Shown: positions 16,741-23,872 of the stretch, in pieces
Position numbering within the stretch: the stretch's first letter is position 1
Layout of the letters: every line of letters begins with the position of its first letter
Notes under the pieces: model-generated
The model's database searches: none
Told to the model about the DNA's origin: nothing
The model's input: only the letters and a program-made list of their open reading frames with translations
Made by a program: the position numbers and the translations under genes
DNA from: an uncultured Anaerolineae bacterium
Lineage (GTDB): Bacteria > Chloroflexota > Anaerolineae > Promineifilales > Promineifilaceae
Length of the DNA stretch: 64,000 nt
Assembly (NCBI GenBank): GCA_905479495.1
Contig: CAJQMR010000022.1
Span: forward strand, 62,001 to 126,000
Reading direction: 5' to 3'

Positions 16741-18786
16741 CTAGTATTTGCCCCTTCGATATGACTTGTTGGTAATATCAAACATATGCTTATCTTTTTC
16801 AGCAAGGGCATTTGGATCTGTAACAATTATTTCCACAATCTGGTCACCCGGGTTAGCCATTGGATGATGTAAATCTTTCACACCTTTTCCTGATAAAATT
16901 AATTTGTTTCTGTGCTTTGTATTTGGTGGAATTATCAATGTGGTCCATCCATAAGCAGTTGGCACTTCAATTTTTCCCCCATTTTTAGCTTGCTCTACCT
17001 TGAGTGGCAGCTCTATACATAGGTTTTTACCCTCTCTAACAAGAAATTCATGCTCTTGCACAGAAAGAACTATATACAGGTTGCCAGGCCGACTACCATT
17101 TTGTCCGGGTGCCCCTTCCCCGGTCAGCCGAATTTGGGTATCGCTGTCTACTCCAGGCGGCACTTTTACCTTTAGCTTACGTACTTCCATAACTTGCTTT
17201 TTGCCTTTACAATTTTCGCACGGCTCAGGGATGAGCTCACCGCTGCCCTGACAGGTACTACAAGCGGTTACATTGACAAAGGACCCAAGAATAGATTGCT
17301 GTACACGCCGTACTTCCCCCGACCCATTACATGTAGTACAGGTGATTTGGCTCGTGCCCGGTCTTGCGCCATTGCCATGGCAAACTGAGCAGATTTCTGG
17401 TCTCCGAATTATCACTTGTTTCTCGGCACCAAACAGTGCCTCTTCAAAGGAGATGGTCAGATCTGCGCGCAAATCTTTTCCTTGTTCAGAGGTTTTTCTC
17501 TTATCATTTTGTCGATCTTTACCAAATTGTCGGCCAAATAATTCCTCAAATATATTGGGAATGGATCCGAATGATGTGTCAGAATTGTTTTCCTCACGGT
17601 CCGATTTATGTGGAAGTGGGTTGATAGTTTCAGGCAATTGTATGTCTTTAAGATCAACTGTACCCAAGTGGTTGCTTTTTCCAGTTGCCTTATCTACCGC
17701 TTTTACCGTTAGTATCAAGTCTGTATCTACATGAACTATTAGCTTGATTTGTGGAAAACCTCGCGGCGCAGGCGCAATCTGATCGATTATGAACTTGCCT
17801 AATGAGACATTTTCCGCTGCCATGCTATTCTCCCCATAAACCAAATGAATCTCTACCTGGCTTTGGTTGTCTTCAACAGTGGAAAATGTTTGCGTGTATT
17901 CGGCTGGCAGCAGTTCGTTCCAATAAATCAGGGGGGTTGCCACGCCACCAAGAGTCTCAACACTCACAGTACCGAGCAATTTCTTTTGAGTGTCCTTCAT
18001 CTTATTTATCGGAAGCGGAGTATCCTCTTGAGTAGTTTCATGAACCGGATTCAAGTGCTCGTGAATATGCTCCAATGTTTGGGGATCGTTGAAAATTTCT
18101 CGATAATTTTGATCAAGCGCCGTAAGCAACTGTTCATATCCAAGGGCATAATCGCTACGAAGCGAGATATGTTGAAAAGCTCGCCATAATGCTGGTACAC
18201 GACAAGTTTTGAGCATGAGTGGGTAGAGCTTCATCTCATCTTCATGGGTGTAGGTAATGGCGACGTTGGTTTCTAGCTGCACCCAGCGGGAGGCGACGGC
18301 GTCTGGCGAGAGCAGCAGGACAAAGATGCCACTTTCTTCCAGGCCGCGGTTGATGGCTTCCACCCATTTTTCGCCGGGGCGGATGCTGTCGGGGGCAATC
18401 CAGATGTCGTAGCCGTGGGCTTCCAGGTCGTGGGCCAGCCGTTGGGCTACTTCGGCATCCTGGTGGGCATGGCTAATGAAGATTTGACGAGGGTTGCGGG
18501 TGATGGGGGTAGGTGTTAGTGGAGCAGCGGTGGGCGCTTTTTGGCCTTGCACGTAGTCGTCGGGTTGGAAAAACGGCCGCATTTTCCCCACCGCCACGAG
18601 CAAATTCTCCATCTGGTTATGCTGGCGGCAAAACTCTAGCAGCAGCGAAATTTGCTGCCGCTTGGTCATTCCCGGCGTCACATCCTCATGTACGGAGCGG
18701 AAATAATCGAACAGCAGGTCGTTGAGGTCCTGCGGCCCAAAATGCTCGTTGATAAATTGGCGTAGTTTGGCGGTATCGTATTTCAT
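16741..18786 (-). CDS. EAD-TIR-Hsp70 substrate-binding-DnaJ (J-less) fusion protein
   Basis: Domains in order over 681 residues: a helical effector-associated-type domain (about 1-72); a TIR domain (about 100-236) starting RQIFISHAHQD, with a WxxxE motif (W168, E172) that fits the NADase glutamate; a DnaK substrate-binding beta domain (about 270-385: SVETLGGVATPLI, FSTVEDNQSQVEIH, APAPRGFPQI); a G/F-like linker (IPNIFEELFGRQFG, about 408-422); then the DnaJ zinc finger (CSVCHGNG, CTTCNGSG, CSTCQGSG, CENCKGKK) and C-terminal client-binding domains. The J domain and the Hsp70 ATPase are absent. I infer a TIR effector switched by misfolded or foreign proteins. The start is ATG 18786, since upstream TTG 18840 lies outside the domain. 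The chaperone part looks more AT-rich than the TIR part. Confidence 0.9.
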   Translation of the reverse strand: MKYDTAKLRQFINEHFGPQDLNDLLFDYFRSVHEDVTPGMTKRQQISLLLEFCRQHNQMENLLVAVGKMRPFFQPDDYVQGQKAPTAAPLTPTPITRNPRQIFISHAHQDAEVAQRLAHDLEAHGYDIWIAPDSIRPGEKWVEAINRGLEESGIFVLLLSPDAVASRWVQLETNVAITYTHEDEMKLYPLMLKTCRVPALWRAFQHISLRSDYALGYEQLLTALDQNYREIFNDPQTLEHIHEHLNPVHETTQEDTPLPINKMKDTQKKLLGTVSVETLGGVATPLIYWNELLPAEYTQTFSTVEDNQSQVEIHLVYGENSMAAENVSLGKFIIDQIAPAPRGFPQIKLIVHVDTDLILTVKAVDKATGKSNHLGTVDLKDIQLPETINPLPHKSDREENNSDTSFGSIPNIFEELFGRQFGKDRQNDKRKTSEQGKDLRADLTISFEEALFGAEKQVIIRRPEICSVCHGNGARPGTSQITCTTCNGSGEVRRVQQSILGSFVNVTACSTCQGSGELIPEPCENCKGKKQVMEVRKLKVKVPPGVDSDTQIRLTGEGAPGQNGSRPGNLYIVLSVQEHEFLVREGKNLCIELPLKVEQAKNGGKIEVPTAYGWTTLIIPPNTKHRNKLILSGKGVKDLHHPMANPGDQIVEIIVTDPNALAEKDKHMFDITNKSYRRGKY

Positions 18787-18879
18787 AGCTTGCTGGCAAT
18801 TGGTTTTGTTTGTGTAAGCCAAGTATACGTCAACAAGCAAGATTTTTCACCGTAGCCGCGGATTCTTTCCGCGTCACCG

Positions 18880-18908
18880 TTGACAGCAATGCCTACAATG
18901 CCTACAAT
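18880..18908 (+). promoter_or_regulatory. Promoter and tandem-repeat operator of the toxin-antitoxin operon
   Basis: TTGACA (18880-18885) and TACAAT (18903-18908) are separated by 17 bp. The spacer contains the 9-bp tandem repeat AATGCCTAC-AATGCCTAC, a likely binding site for the ribbon-helix-helix antitoxin, as is usual for autoregulated TA operons. A small dyad CGCGGA-N5-TCCGCG lies just upstream at about 18857-18873. Confidence 0.75.
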
Positions 18909-18934
18909 TTTCTCATTCACTTTTGGAGGTTGGA

Positions 18935-19186
18935 ATGGCAGTCTTAAACATTCGTAATTTGCCAGATGAGGTACATGCCAAGCTGCGGGTGCGGGCGGCC
19001 AAGGCGGGGCGCAGCATGGAGGCAGAAGCACGGGAAATTTTAACGGCCGTTATCCTCCAAAACCAACCCCTCACCACACCTACCGAACTACAAGAATGGG
19101 TCACGGAACTGTACGGGGCCTACAAACCAAGCAACGTCGTTGAGACACTCATTGCCGAGCGACGTGAAGAAGCTGAGTCGGAATGA
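18935..19186 (+). CDS. FitA-like ribbon-helix-helix antitoxin
   Basis: This 83-residue protein begins with the RHH pattern MAVLNIRNLPDEVHAKLRVR, then an Arc/FitA-like helix (GRSMEAEAREIL), and ends in a charged tail that would wrap the toxin (ETLIAERREEAESE). GGAGG at 18925-18929 sets the start at ATG 18935 rather than an earlier in-frame codon. The stop overlaps the toxin start as ATGA, so synthesis is coupled. It should neutralise the PIN toxin and repress the operon. Confidence 0.92.
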   Translation: MAVLNIRNLPDEVHAKLRVRAAKAGRSMEAEAREILTAVILQNQPLTTPTELQEWVTELYGAYKPSNVVETLIAERREEAESE

Positions 19187-19560
19187 TTGCGCTGGATGCC
19201 TCAGCGTTGCTGGCGTTTATGTTTCAGGAATCAGGGCATGAATTGGTAGCCCCACACCTGGAGGATTGCTGCCTGTCTACCGTGAATTTGAGCGAGATAA
19301 TCGGCCGTTTTGTGCGGGATGGTCATGATGCGGAAGCCGTCTTAAACAAGCTCCTGACCACACCGATTGAAATTGTGCCGTTCTCGGCGCAGCAGGCTGG
19401 CGTAGCGGCACTTTTACTGCCGTTAGGCAAACCGCTTGGACTTTCATTTGCGGATCGAGCATGTATGGCGTTGGCAATGACGCGAAATGTGCCGGTACTC
19501 ACCGCAGACACCATCTGGCAAGAACTTGATTTGCCTATCGAGATAAACCTGCTCCGATAG
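19183..19560 (+). CDS. vapC: VapC-type PIN-domain toxin (RNase)
   Basis: The 125-residue PIN domain carries the acidic metal-binding set: Asp5 in MIALDASALL, Glu in VNLSEII, Asp in LSFADRACMALA and Asp in VLTADTIW. VapC toxins are ribonucleases that cleave tRNA or rRNA loops. The gene overlaps the antitoxin by 4 bases. The operon stands divergent from the TIR-chaperone gene, so both conflict-type modules share one intergenic region. Confidence 0.93.
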   Translation: MIALDASALLAFMFQESGHELVAPHLEDCCLSTVNLSEIIGRFVRDGHDAEAVLNKLLTTPIEIVPFSAQQAGVAALLLPLGKPLGLSFADRACMALAMTRNVPVLTADTIWQELDLPIEINLLR

Positions 19561-19616
19561 ATTTGGTTTATTACCAAGCTGGAAAAACGCGGTAAGAAAC
19601 CGCGGCTACAAGCAAA

Positions 19617-19654
19617 CAAAAACGGCCGTTCCCTTCCAGAAACGGCCGTTTTCA
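19617..19654. terminator. Terminator-like hairpin made of two ACGGCCGT copies
   Basis: Two AACGGCCGTT decamers (19621-19630, 19641-19650) with flanking A and T runs can pair as a 12-bp stem around CCCTTCCAG. It lies between the convergent toxin gene and MerR gene. This shows that the dispersed palindrome can be built into a terminator. Confidence 0.55.
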
Positions 19655-19678
19655 ATTCAACTTACTTCTACCACATCA

Positions 19679-20506
19679 CTACTTCACCGGCATCCAAATC
19701 GCCATCCCTTCGCCGGTCTCCACGTCAAAATCTTTACTGTAATATTCAAGGTCGGGGCCTTCGGCTTTTTGGTAACCGGACTGCGGGAACCAGGTGTCGA
19801 AGATGTACTGGTACGTCTGGTGAATGGTTTGCAAAGTGCAGGGGAAGATGGCGTATTTTTGGGCAGGCACATCCCACGTCTCCATGTCCGAGGGCAGGTT
19901 GCTTGTGTCCGTGACGCCATAGCCAGCCAGGTAGTGGAAACGGCCGTTTTCTTCCATCTCGCCACACACGCCGTAGGCGATGCCGGTTTTGTGGGCAATC
20001 TCGCCCGCCCGTGGGTTCAGTTCGCCCCACAAGTGCGGAATCTCTTTGTTTTCATTCTTACCAAAATATTTCAGGCCAACGGCCGTAAACGCTGGTTTGG
20101 TGACAATTTCAGGTTCCATTTCTAATTGCTCCTTTTGTGGTGTAACGAAGCTCAAGAGAGCGTCATCTGCCTGCTCGATGCGGTGCAGCCGATCTTCAAT
20201 CCGGGTGAGCCGCGCTTGCTCTTCACGGATGTGCTGGGCTAGTTCGGCATGTTTCAGCCGTAGCATGCCCCGCAGTTCCTCCAGCGTCAGCTCTTGCTGC
20301 AACACCTGGCCAATCTGCTCTAGCGAAAAGCCAAGGTCCTTCAGCGCCACAATGCGATCCAGCCGCGACAGCTGTTCTCGTGAATAGTAACGGTAACCGG
20401 TAAACCGATCGATCCAAATGGGCCTTAGCAAGCCTAATTTGGCATAGTAGCGCAACGTTTTAACGGTCACCTGGGCTTCTTGGGCAAACTCCCCAATCTT
20501 GAGCAT
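19679..20506 (-). CDS. MerR family regulator with GyrI-like effector-binding domain
   Basis: This 275-residue protein has a MerR winged helix (IGEFAQEAQVTVKTLRYYAK, then TGYRYYSREQLSRLDRI), a coiled-coil dimerisation helix (about 75-115) and a BmrR/GyrI-type ligand-binding domain (about 130-275). This type binds hydrophobic drugs or metabolites and activates promoters with a stretched 19-bp spacer. Exactly such a promoter is found in front of the gene (20556-20586), so it is autoregulated. The ectB gene lies upstream on the same strand. Confidence 0.92.
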   Translation of the reverse strand: MLKIGEFAQEAQVTVKTLRYYAKLGLLRPIWIDRFTGYRYYSREQLSRLDRIVALKDLGFSLEQIGQVLQQELTLEELRGMLRLKHAELAQHIREEQARLTRIEDRLHRIEQADDALLSFVTPQKEQLEMEPEIVTKPAFTAVGLKYFGKNENKEIPHLWGELNPRAGEIAHKTGIAYGVCGEMEENGRFHYLAGYGVTDTSNLPSDMETWDVPAQKYAIFPCTLQTIHQTYQYIFDTWFPQSGYQKAEGPDLEYYSKDFDVETGEGMAIWMPVK

Positions 20507-20555
20507 TGTTCACTCCTGTTTGTTTTATAATCGTGTTCCGGCCAGAACTAAAAGA

Positions 20556-20586
20556 ATGATACAACCTACCCTAAGGGGAGAGTCAA
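20556..20586 (-). promoter_or_regulatory. MerR-type promoter with 19-bp spacer
   Basis: On the minus strand TTGACT (20586-20581) and TATCAT (20561-20556) are separated by 19 bp. The spacer contains the dyad CTCCCCT-T-AGGGTAG (20580-20566, one mismatch). The over-long spacer with a dyad inside it is the hallmark of promoters that MerR proteins untwist. Confidence 0.82.
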
Positions 20587-20605
20587 GCAGCAAAAATAAT
20601 ACGCC

Positions 20606-21853
20606 TCAGCCAAGCGACTCGGCAATAGCTTCGTTAACGATTTCGATGCCTTTGTGCAGCGTGTCTTCCTCAATGATGAGCGGCGGCAGGAATTTGACAA
20701 CCTGGCTGCGCGCCCCTGACAGTTCAATAATTAACCCTTTTTCAAAGGCACGCTGCGACACTTTTTTGGCAAATCCGGCCGTGGGAATTTCCAAACCATA
20801 AATCAGCCCCCGGCCACGCACGTTGGCGTGCAAGGCGGGGAACTCTCGCGCCGTTTTCTCCAACTCATCCTTAAGGATGGTTGACTTGTGCTTAACGGAT
20901 TGGCTAAATTCATCATTTTGCCAGTAGTTGGAAAGGGCCGCCGTAGAGGCCACAAAGGCCAAATTATTGCCCCGGAAGGTGCCCGTGTGTTCCCCCGGTT
21001 TCCATTCGTCCAGCTCTGGCTTCAGCAGCAAGATGGCCATAGGCAGGCCGCCGCCAATCGATTTGGAGAGAGTCACCATGTCCGGCGAGATACCGGCGGC
21101 CTCAAAGCTAAAAAAGTCTCCGGTACGGCCGTTTCCCACCTGAATATCATCAATAATCAACAAAATGTCATGGTCGCGGCACACCTGCTCCAGCTGACGC
21201 AGCCAGGCAAAGCTGGCCACGTTGACGCCACCCTCCGCCTGTACCGTTTCTACGATGACAGCCGCCGGTGTATCCAAACCGCTGCTGTGATCCTCCAGCG
21301 CCTTGCGCAAATAGGTAATGGTGTTCATATCGGGTCCCAGATAGCCATCATAGGGCATGAAGGACACATTGGCCCGGTTAACGTAAGACTCGTGACGATA
21401 ATTTTTGTTGCCGGTAACGGCCGTTGATCCCATCGTCAGCCCATGAAAGCCATTGGTAAAAGAGACAACATTCGACCGGCCCTTGACACGTCGCGCTAGC
21501 TTGAGGGCCGTTTCTACGCAGTTTGTTCCCGTGGGGCCAGTAAACTGAATTTTGTAATTGAGCTTGCGGGGAGCCAAAATGGTTTCGCTGAAGGTTTGCA
21601 AAAACCGTTTCTTAGCCGTGGTGCCCATATCCAGGCCGTGCACTACACCATCATTTTGCAAATAATCGATCATAGCTGCGGTAATGGCCGTGTTGTTGTG
21701 TCCGTAGTTCAAGGTCCCAGCACCAGCAAAAAAATCAATGTACGCCTTGCCCTGCTCATCGTAAAGTGTGGCCCCCTTGGCTGTGGCAAACACCGTGGGG
21801 AAGGCTCGGATGTAACTTCTAACCTGGGACTCAACTTGTTCAAAAATTTGCAT
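20606..21853 (-). CDS. ectB: Diaminobutyrate-2-oxoglutarate transaminase-like (EctB)
   Basis: This 415-residue fold-type I PLP aminotransferase of class III closely follows the EctB pattern. It starts IFEQVESQVRSYIRAFPTVF, has the substrate loop GPTGTNCVETALKLAR, DDIQVGNGRTGDFFSFE and the PLP lysine in TLSKSIGGGLPM, and ends IVNEAIAE. EctB makes 2,4-diaminobutyrate from aspartate semialdehyde in ectoine synthesis. No ectA or ectC is present in this window, so diaminobutyrate may feed another product. GGAGA precedes the start at a spacing of 6. It lies 31 bp after the PadR/permease-prefix pair and may share its transcript. Confidence 0.9.
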   Translation of the reverse strand: MQIFEQVESQVRSYIRAFPTVFATAKGATLYDEQGKAYIDFFAGAGTLNYGHNNTAITAAMIDYLQNDGVVHGLDMGTTAKKRFLQTFSETILAPRKLNYKIQFTGPTGTNCVETALKLARRVKGRSNVVSFTNGFHGLTMGSTAVTGNKNYRHESYVNRANVSFMPYDGYLGPDMNTITYLRKALEDHSSGLDTPAAVIVETVQAEGGVNVASFAWLRQLEQVCRDHDILLIIDDIQVGNGRTGDFFSFEAAGISPDMVTLSKSIGGGLPMAILLLKPELDEWKPGEHTGTFRGNNLAFVASTAALSNYWQNDEFSQSVKHKSTILKDELEKTAREFPALHANVRGRGLIYGLEIPTAGFAKKVSQRAFEKGLIIELSGARSQVVKFLPPLIIEEDTLHKGIEIVNEAIAESLG

Positions 21854-21884
21854 CTCATTCTCCGTGATGGCGTCTTGTGAATTA

Positions 21885-22469
21885 TTATAAATTTTCGACC
21901 AGCAAGTATAGAAAAATGACCATCACAAAAAGGACGGCCGTTGCCAACACCCCCAGGTGCAGCCAATACCCCTTCCGAATCGTCAGCGATCCCACCAACG
22001 CCTCGTCCTGATTACGCAGGCTAACTTGCAAAACGGGCACAGCGTTCAAAATAAAAGCCGCTGCCAGGCCGCCCAAGATCACAGCTGGATGAACGATCCA
22101 GGCCAGCAGCGGGCTGCTGTGCAGAAAGTCGAACATATTGTTCATAGGAGCTGAGATGCCAAAGGCAGAGTGCAAAATGCCTGTGACACCAATGAGCAGT
22201 GCTGGAATAAGCAGAAAGACGCCGAATACAAAAAGCTGCTTGTCACGTTTGCTTAAACTTTTCATCATGATTTGCCATCTCCTTTGGCACAAAGTTGGGG
22301 TTGAACGGATAAGCTGCTGCCAGAACCAGATGTTGGCCTGGAAACGGCCGTTCTTCGCTACCATATCCTCAAATTCTTCTACAAAATCACCAATGATGTA
22401 CTCTGGCACACCCAGCCAGCACAGCAGGCCCGCTACAAAGCGAGGCGTTTCTGGCGATGCATCGCTCAT
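21885..22469 (-). CDS. Permease-prefix-domain membrane protein
   Basis: The first 60 residues (PRFVAGLLCWLGVPEYIIGD, then FVEEFEDMV) resemble the permease prefix domain found in front of MacB/FtsX-type permeases regulated by PadR proteins. Three or four membrane helices follow (about 77-97, 120-142, 165-190), but no FtsX permease domain, so the protein is a short stand-alone version of 194 residues. The start ATG overlaps the PadR stop by 4 bases. The function is unknown; the PadR coupling suggests envelope stress or drug response. Confidence 0.72.
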   Translation of the reverse strand: MSDASPETPRFVAGLLCWLGVPEYIIGDFVEEFEDMVAKNGRFQANIWFWQQLIRSTPTLCQRRWQIMMKSLSKRDKQLFVFGVFLLIPALLIGVTGILHSAFGISAPMNNMFDFLHSSPLLAWIVHPAVILGGLAAAFILNAVPVLQVSLRNQDEALVGSLTIRKGYWLHLGVLATAVLFVMVIFLYLLVENL

Positions 22470-22795
22470 GCCCCACCTTCTAAATTCAGCTCAGGAATGC
22501 CCGACCACAATTTTTCCTGAAACTGTTTGGCGGCCAGCAGTGCTTGCTTCCCTTCCGGCGTGAGTTTATAAAAACGTTTGGCGCGACCACCGCGAACGGA
22601 CGTTGGTGAGCCGGTATTAGTCGTTAACCAACCCCGCTCAGCCATGCGGTCCAGCGGCACATAAATGGCTCCCACCGAGTACAATTTGCCCACCAGCGCC
22701 TCTACCTCCTGGCGAATCGTGACCCCATAAGCATTGTCATCTAGTCTGTGTACCGCCAGCAAAATAATCTCTTCTGTCCGCGTCAAAATGTTCAT
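22466..22795 (-). CDS. PadR family transcriptional regulator
   Basis: The 109-residue protein is a single PadR winged helix (LTRTEEIILLAVHRLDDNAY, then YSVGAIYVPLDRMAERGWL and RFYKLTPEGKQAL) with a short dimerisation tail. It is coupled by ATGA overlap to the permease-prefix gene. A dyad overlapping its own -10 region fits autorepression. Confidence 0.92.
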   Translation of the reverse strand: MNILTRTEEIILLAVHRLDDNAYGVTIRQEVEALVGKLYSVGAIYVPLDRMAERGWLTTNTGSPTSVRGGRAKRFYKLTPEGKQALLAAKQFQEKLWSGIPELNLEGGA

Positions 22796-22822
22796 TTATC
22801 TATCCATCCAGATTCGCTATTT

Positions 22823-22857
22823 CTTCTATATTTTAGAAGATTACCCTATCATGTCAA
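22823..22857 (-). promoter_or_regulatory. PadR gene promoter with overlapping dyad
   Basis: On the minus strand TTGACA (22857-22852) and TAAAAT (22835-22830) are 16 bp apart. The dyad CTTCTA-N5-TAGAAG (22823-22839) covers the -10 element and is a likely PadR operator. Confidence 0.7.
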
Positions 22858-23015
22858 GAGCCAAATAATGATAAGGCCCATTTTCCTATGACCAATACTC
22901 TATTATCCAGGAGTGCGGTAACAAGCATACTTTAAGGGGCTTACATTTATCTATCACAAAGCCACCAACGGCCACGAGCCTCCCCATTCAACTACATACT
23001 TAGGAGTGTATCCAT

Positions 23016-23855
23016 ATGAATGCCAAACGCCTTTTAATTGCTGCCTGTCTCGTCATTTTTTCGATCTCCCTGGCTAGCTTTACGGTACTGGGGCAAGATG
23101 CCGATCCTGTACCAGAGACACCAGATGCGCCAGCCGATCAAACCATTTATGATGATTTAATTGTCTACGCCAACCAATGCCTTGGCGTAGATTGCATTAA
23201 CGGAGAAAATTTTGGCTTCGATACGTTCCGTCTGAAAGAGAATAATCTAAGAATTCATTTTTTCGACACCTCTAACTCGGCCTCGTTTCCTTCAAATGAT
23301 TGGCGCATCACCATCAATGATTACACCAACGGTGGTGAAAATTATTTCAGCATTGATGATGTCACGGCAGGAACCAGCCCCTTTAGAATTATGGCTGGCG
23401 GCAACATAGGTATTGGCACAACATCACCAACTGAACGGCTGCACGTCAATGGCAATATTATGGTAGAAGGCGTCGTGAATCAGGTATCGGACGTGAATGT
23501 GAAGGAGAATTTTACGGCCGTTTCCCCCCAAGAAATCCTCACCCACCTCAACGCACTAAACATCACTGCCTGGAACTACATTGCTGATCCTGATGCCACC
23601 CACATCGGCCCGACAGCCCAAGATTTCTACGCTGCCTTTGGCGTGGGAATAGACGATCACCACATCTCCTCAATCGACACGGGCGGCGTAGCCCTGGTTG
23701 CCATCCAGGCCCTCAACCAGCAAATCGAGGCGCAAAACATGACAATCGAGCAGCTCACGACTGAAAACGAGCAACTCCAGCAGCAAAATAAAGATATTGT
23801 AGCCCGCCTGGACGCCCTCGAAAAAATGATAAACAACCAAAATCAGGACCAATAA
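23016..23855 (+). CDS. Secreted fibre-like protein with S74 intramolecular chaperone domain
   Basis: The 279-residue protein has a signal peptide (about 1-26), a stalk/collar region with the GNIGIGTTSPTERLHV pattern that often precedes these domains, and a C-terminal peptidase S74 chaperone. The catalytic dyad is present as SDVNVK (Ser and Lys five apart, as in endosialidase tails), followed by IGPTAQDFYAAFG and the coiled-coil end (about 230-275). In phage tail spikes the domain helps trimer folding and then cuts itself off. A cellular, secreted form suggests a trimeric surface fibre. It is first of three secreted-protein genes; the next starts 17 bp later. Confidence 0.85.
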   Translation: MNAKRLLIAACLVIFSISLASFTVLGQDADPVPETPDAPADQTIYDDLIVYANQCLGVDCINGENFGFDTFRLKENNLRIHFFDTSNSASFPSNDWRITINDYTNGGENYFSIDDVTAGTSPFRIMAGGNIGIGTTSPTERLHVNGNIMVEGVVNQVSDVNVKENFTAVSPQEILTHLNALNITAWNYIADPDATHIGPTAQDFYAAFGVGIDDHHISSIDTGGVALVAIQALNQQIEAQNMTIEQLTTENEQLQQQNKDIVARLDALEKMINNQNQDQ

Positions 23856-23872
23856 TTTTGGAGAATAATCGC

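Noticed and set aside
14249..16826. Long leftward open frames opposite the molybdo-enzyme gene
   Set aside because: They are reverse-frame shadows of a GC-rich gene with clear motifs on the plus strand.
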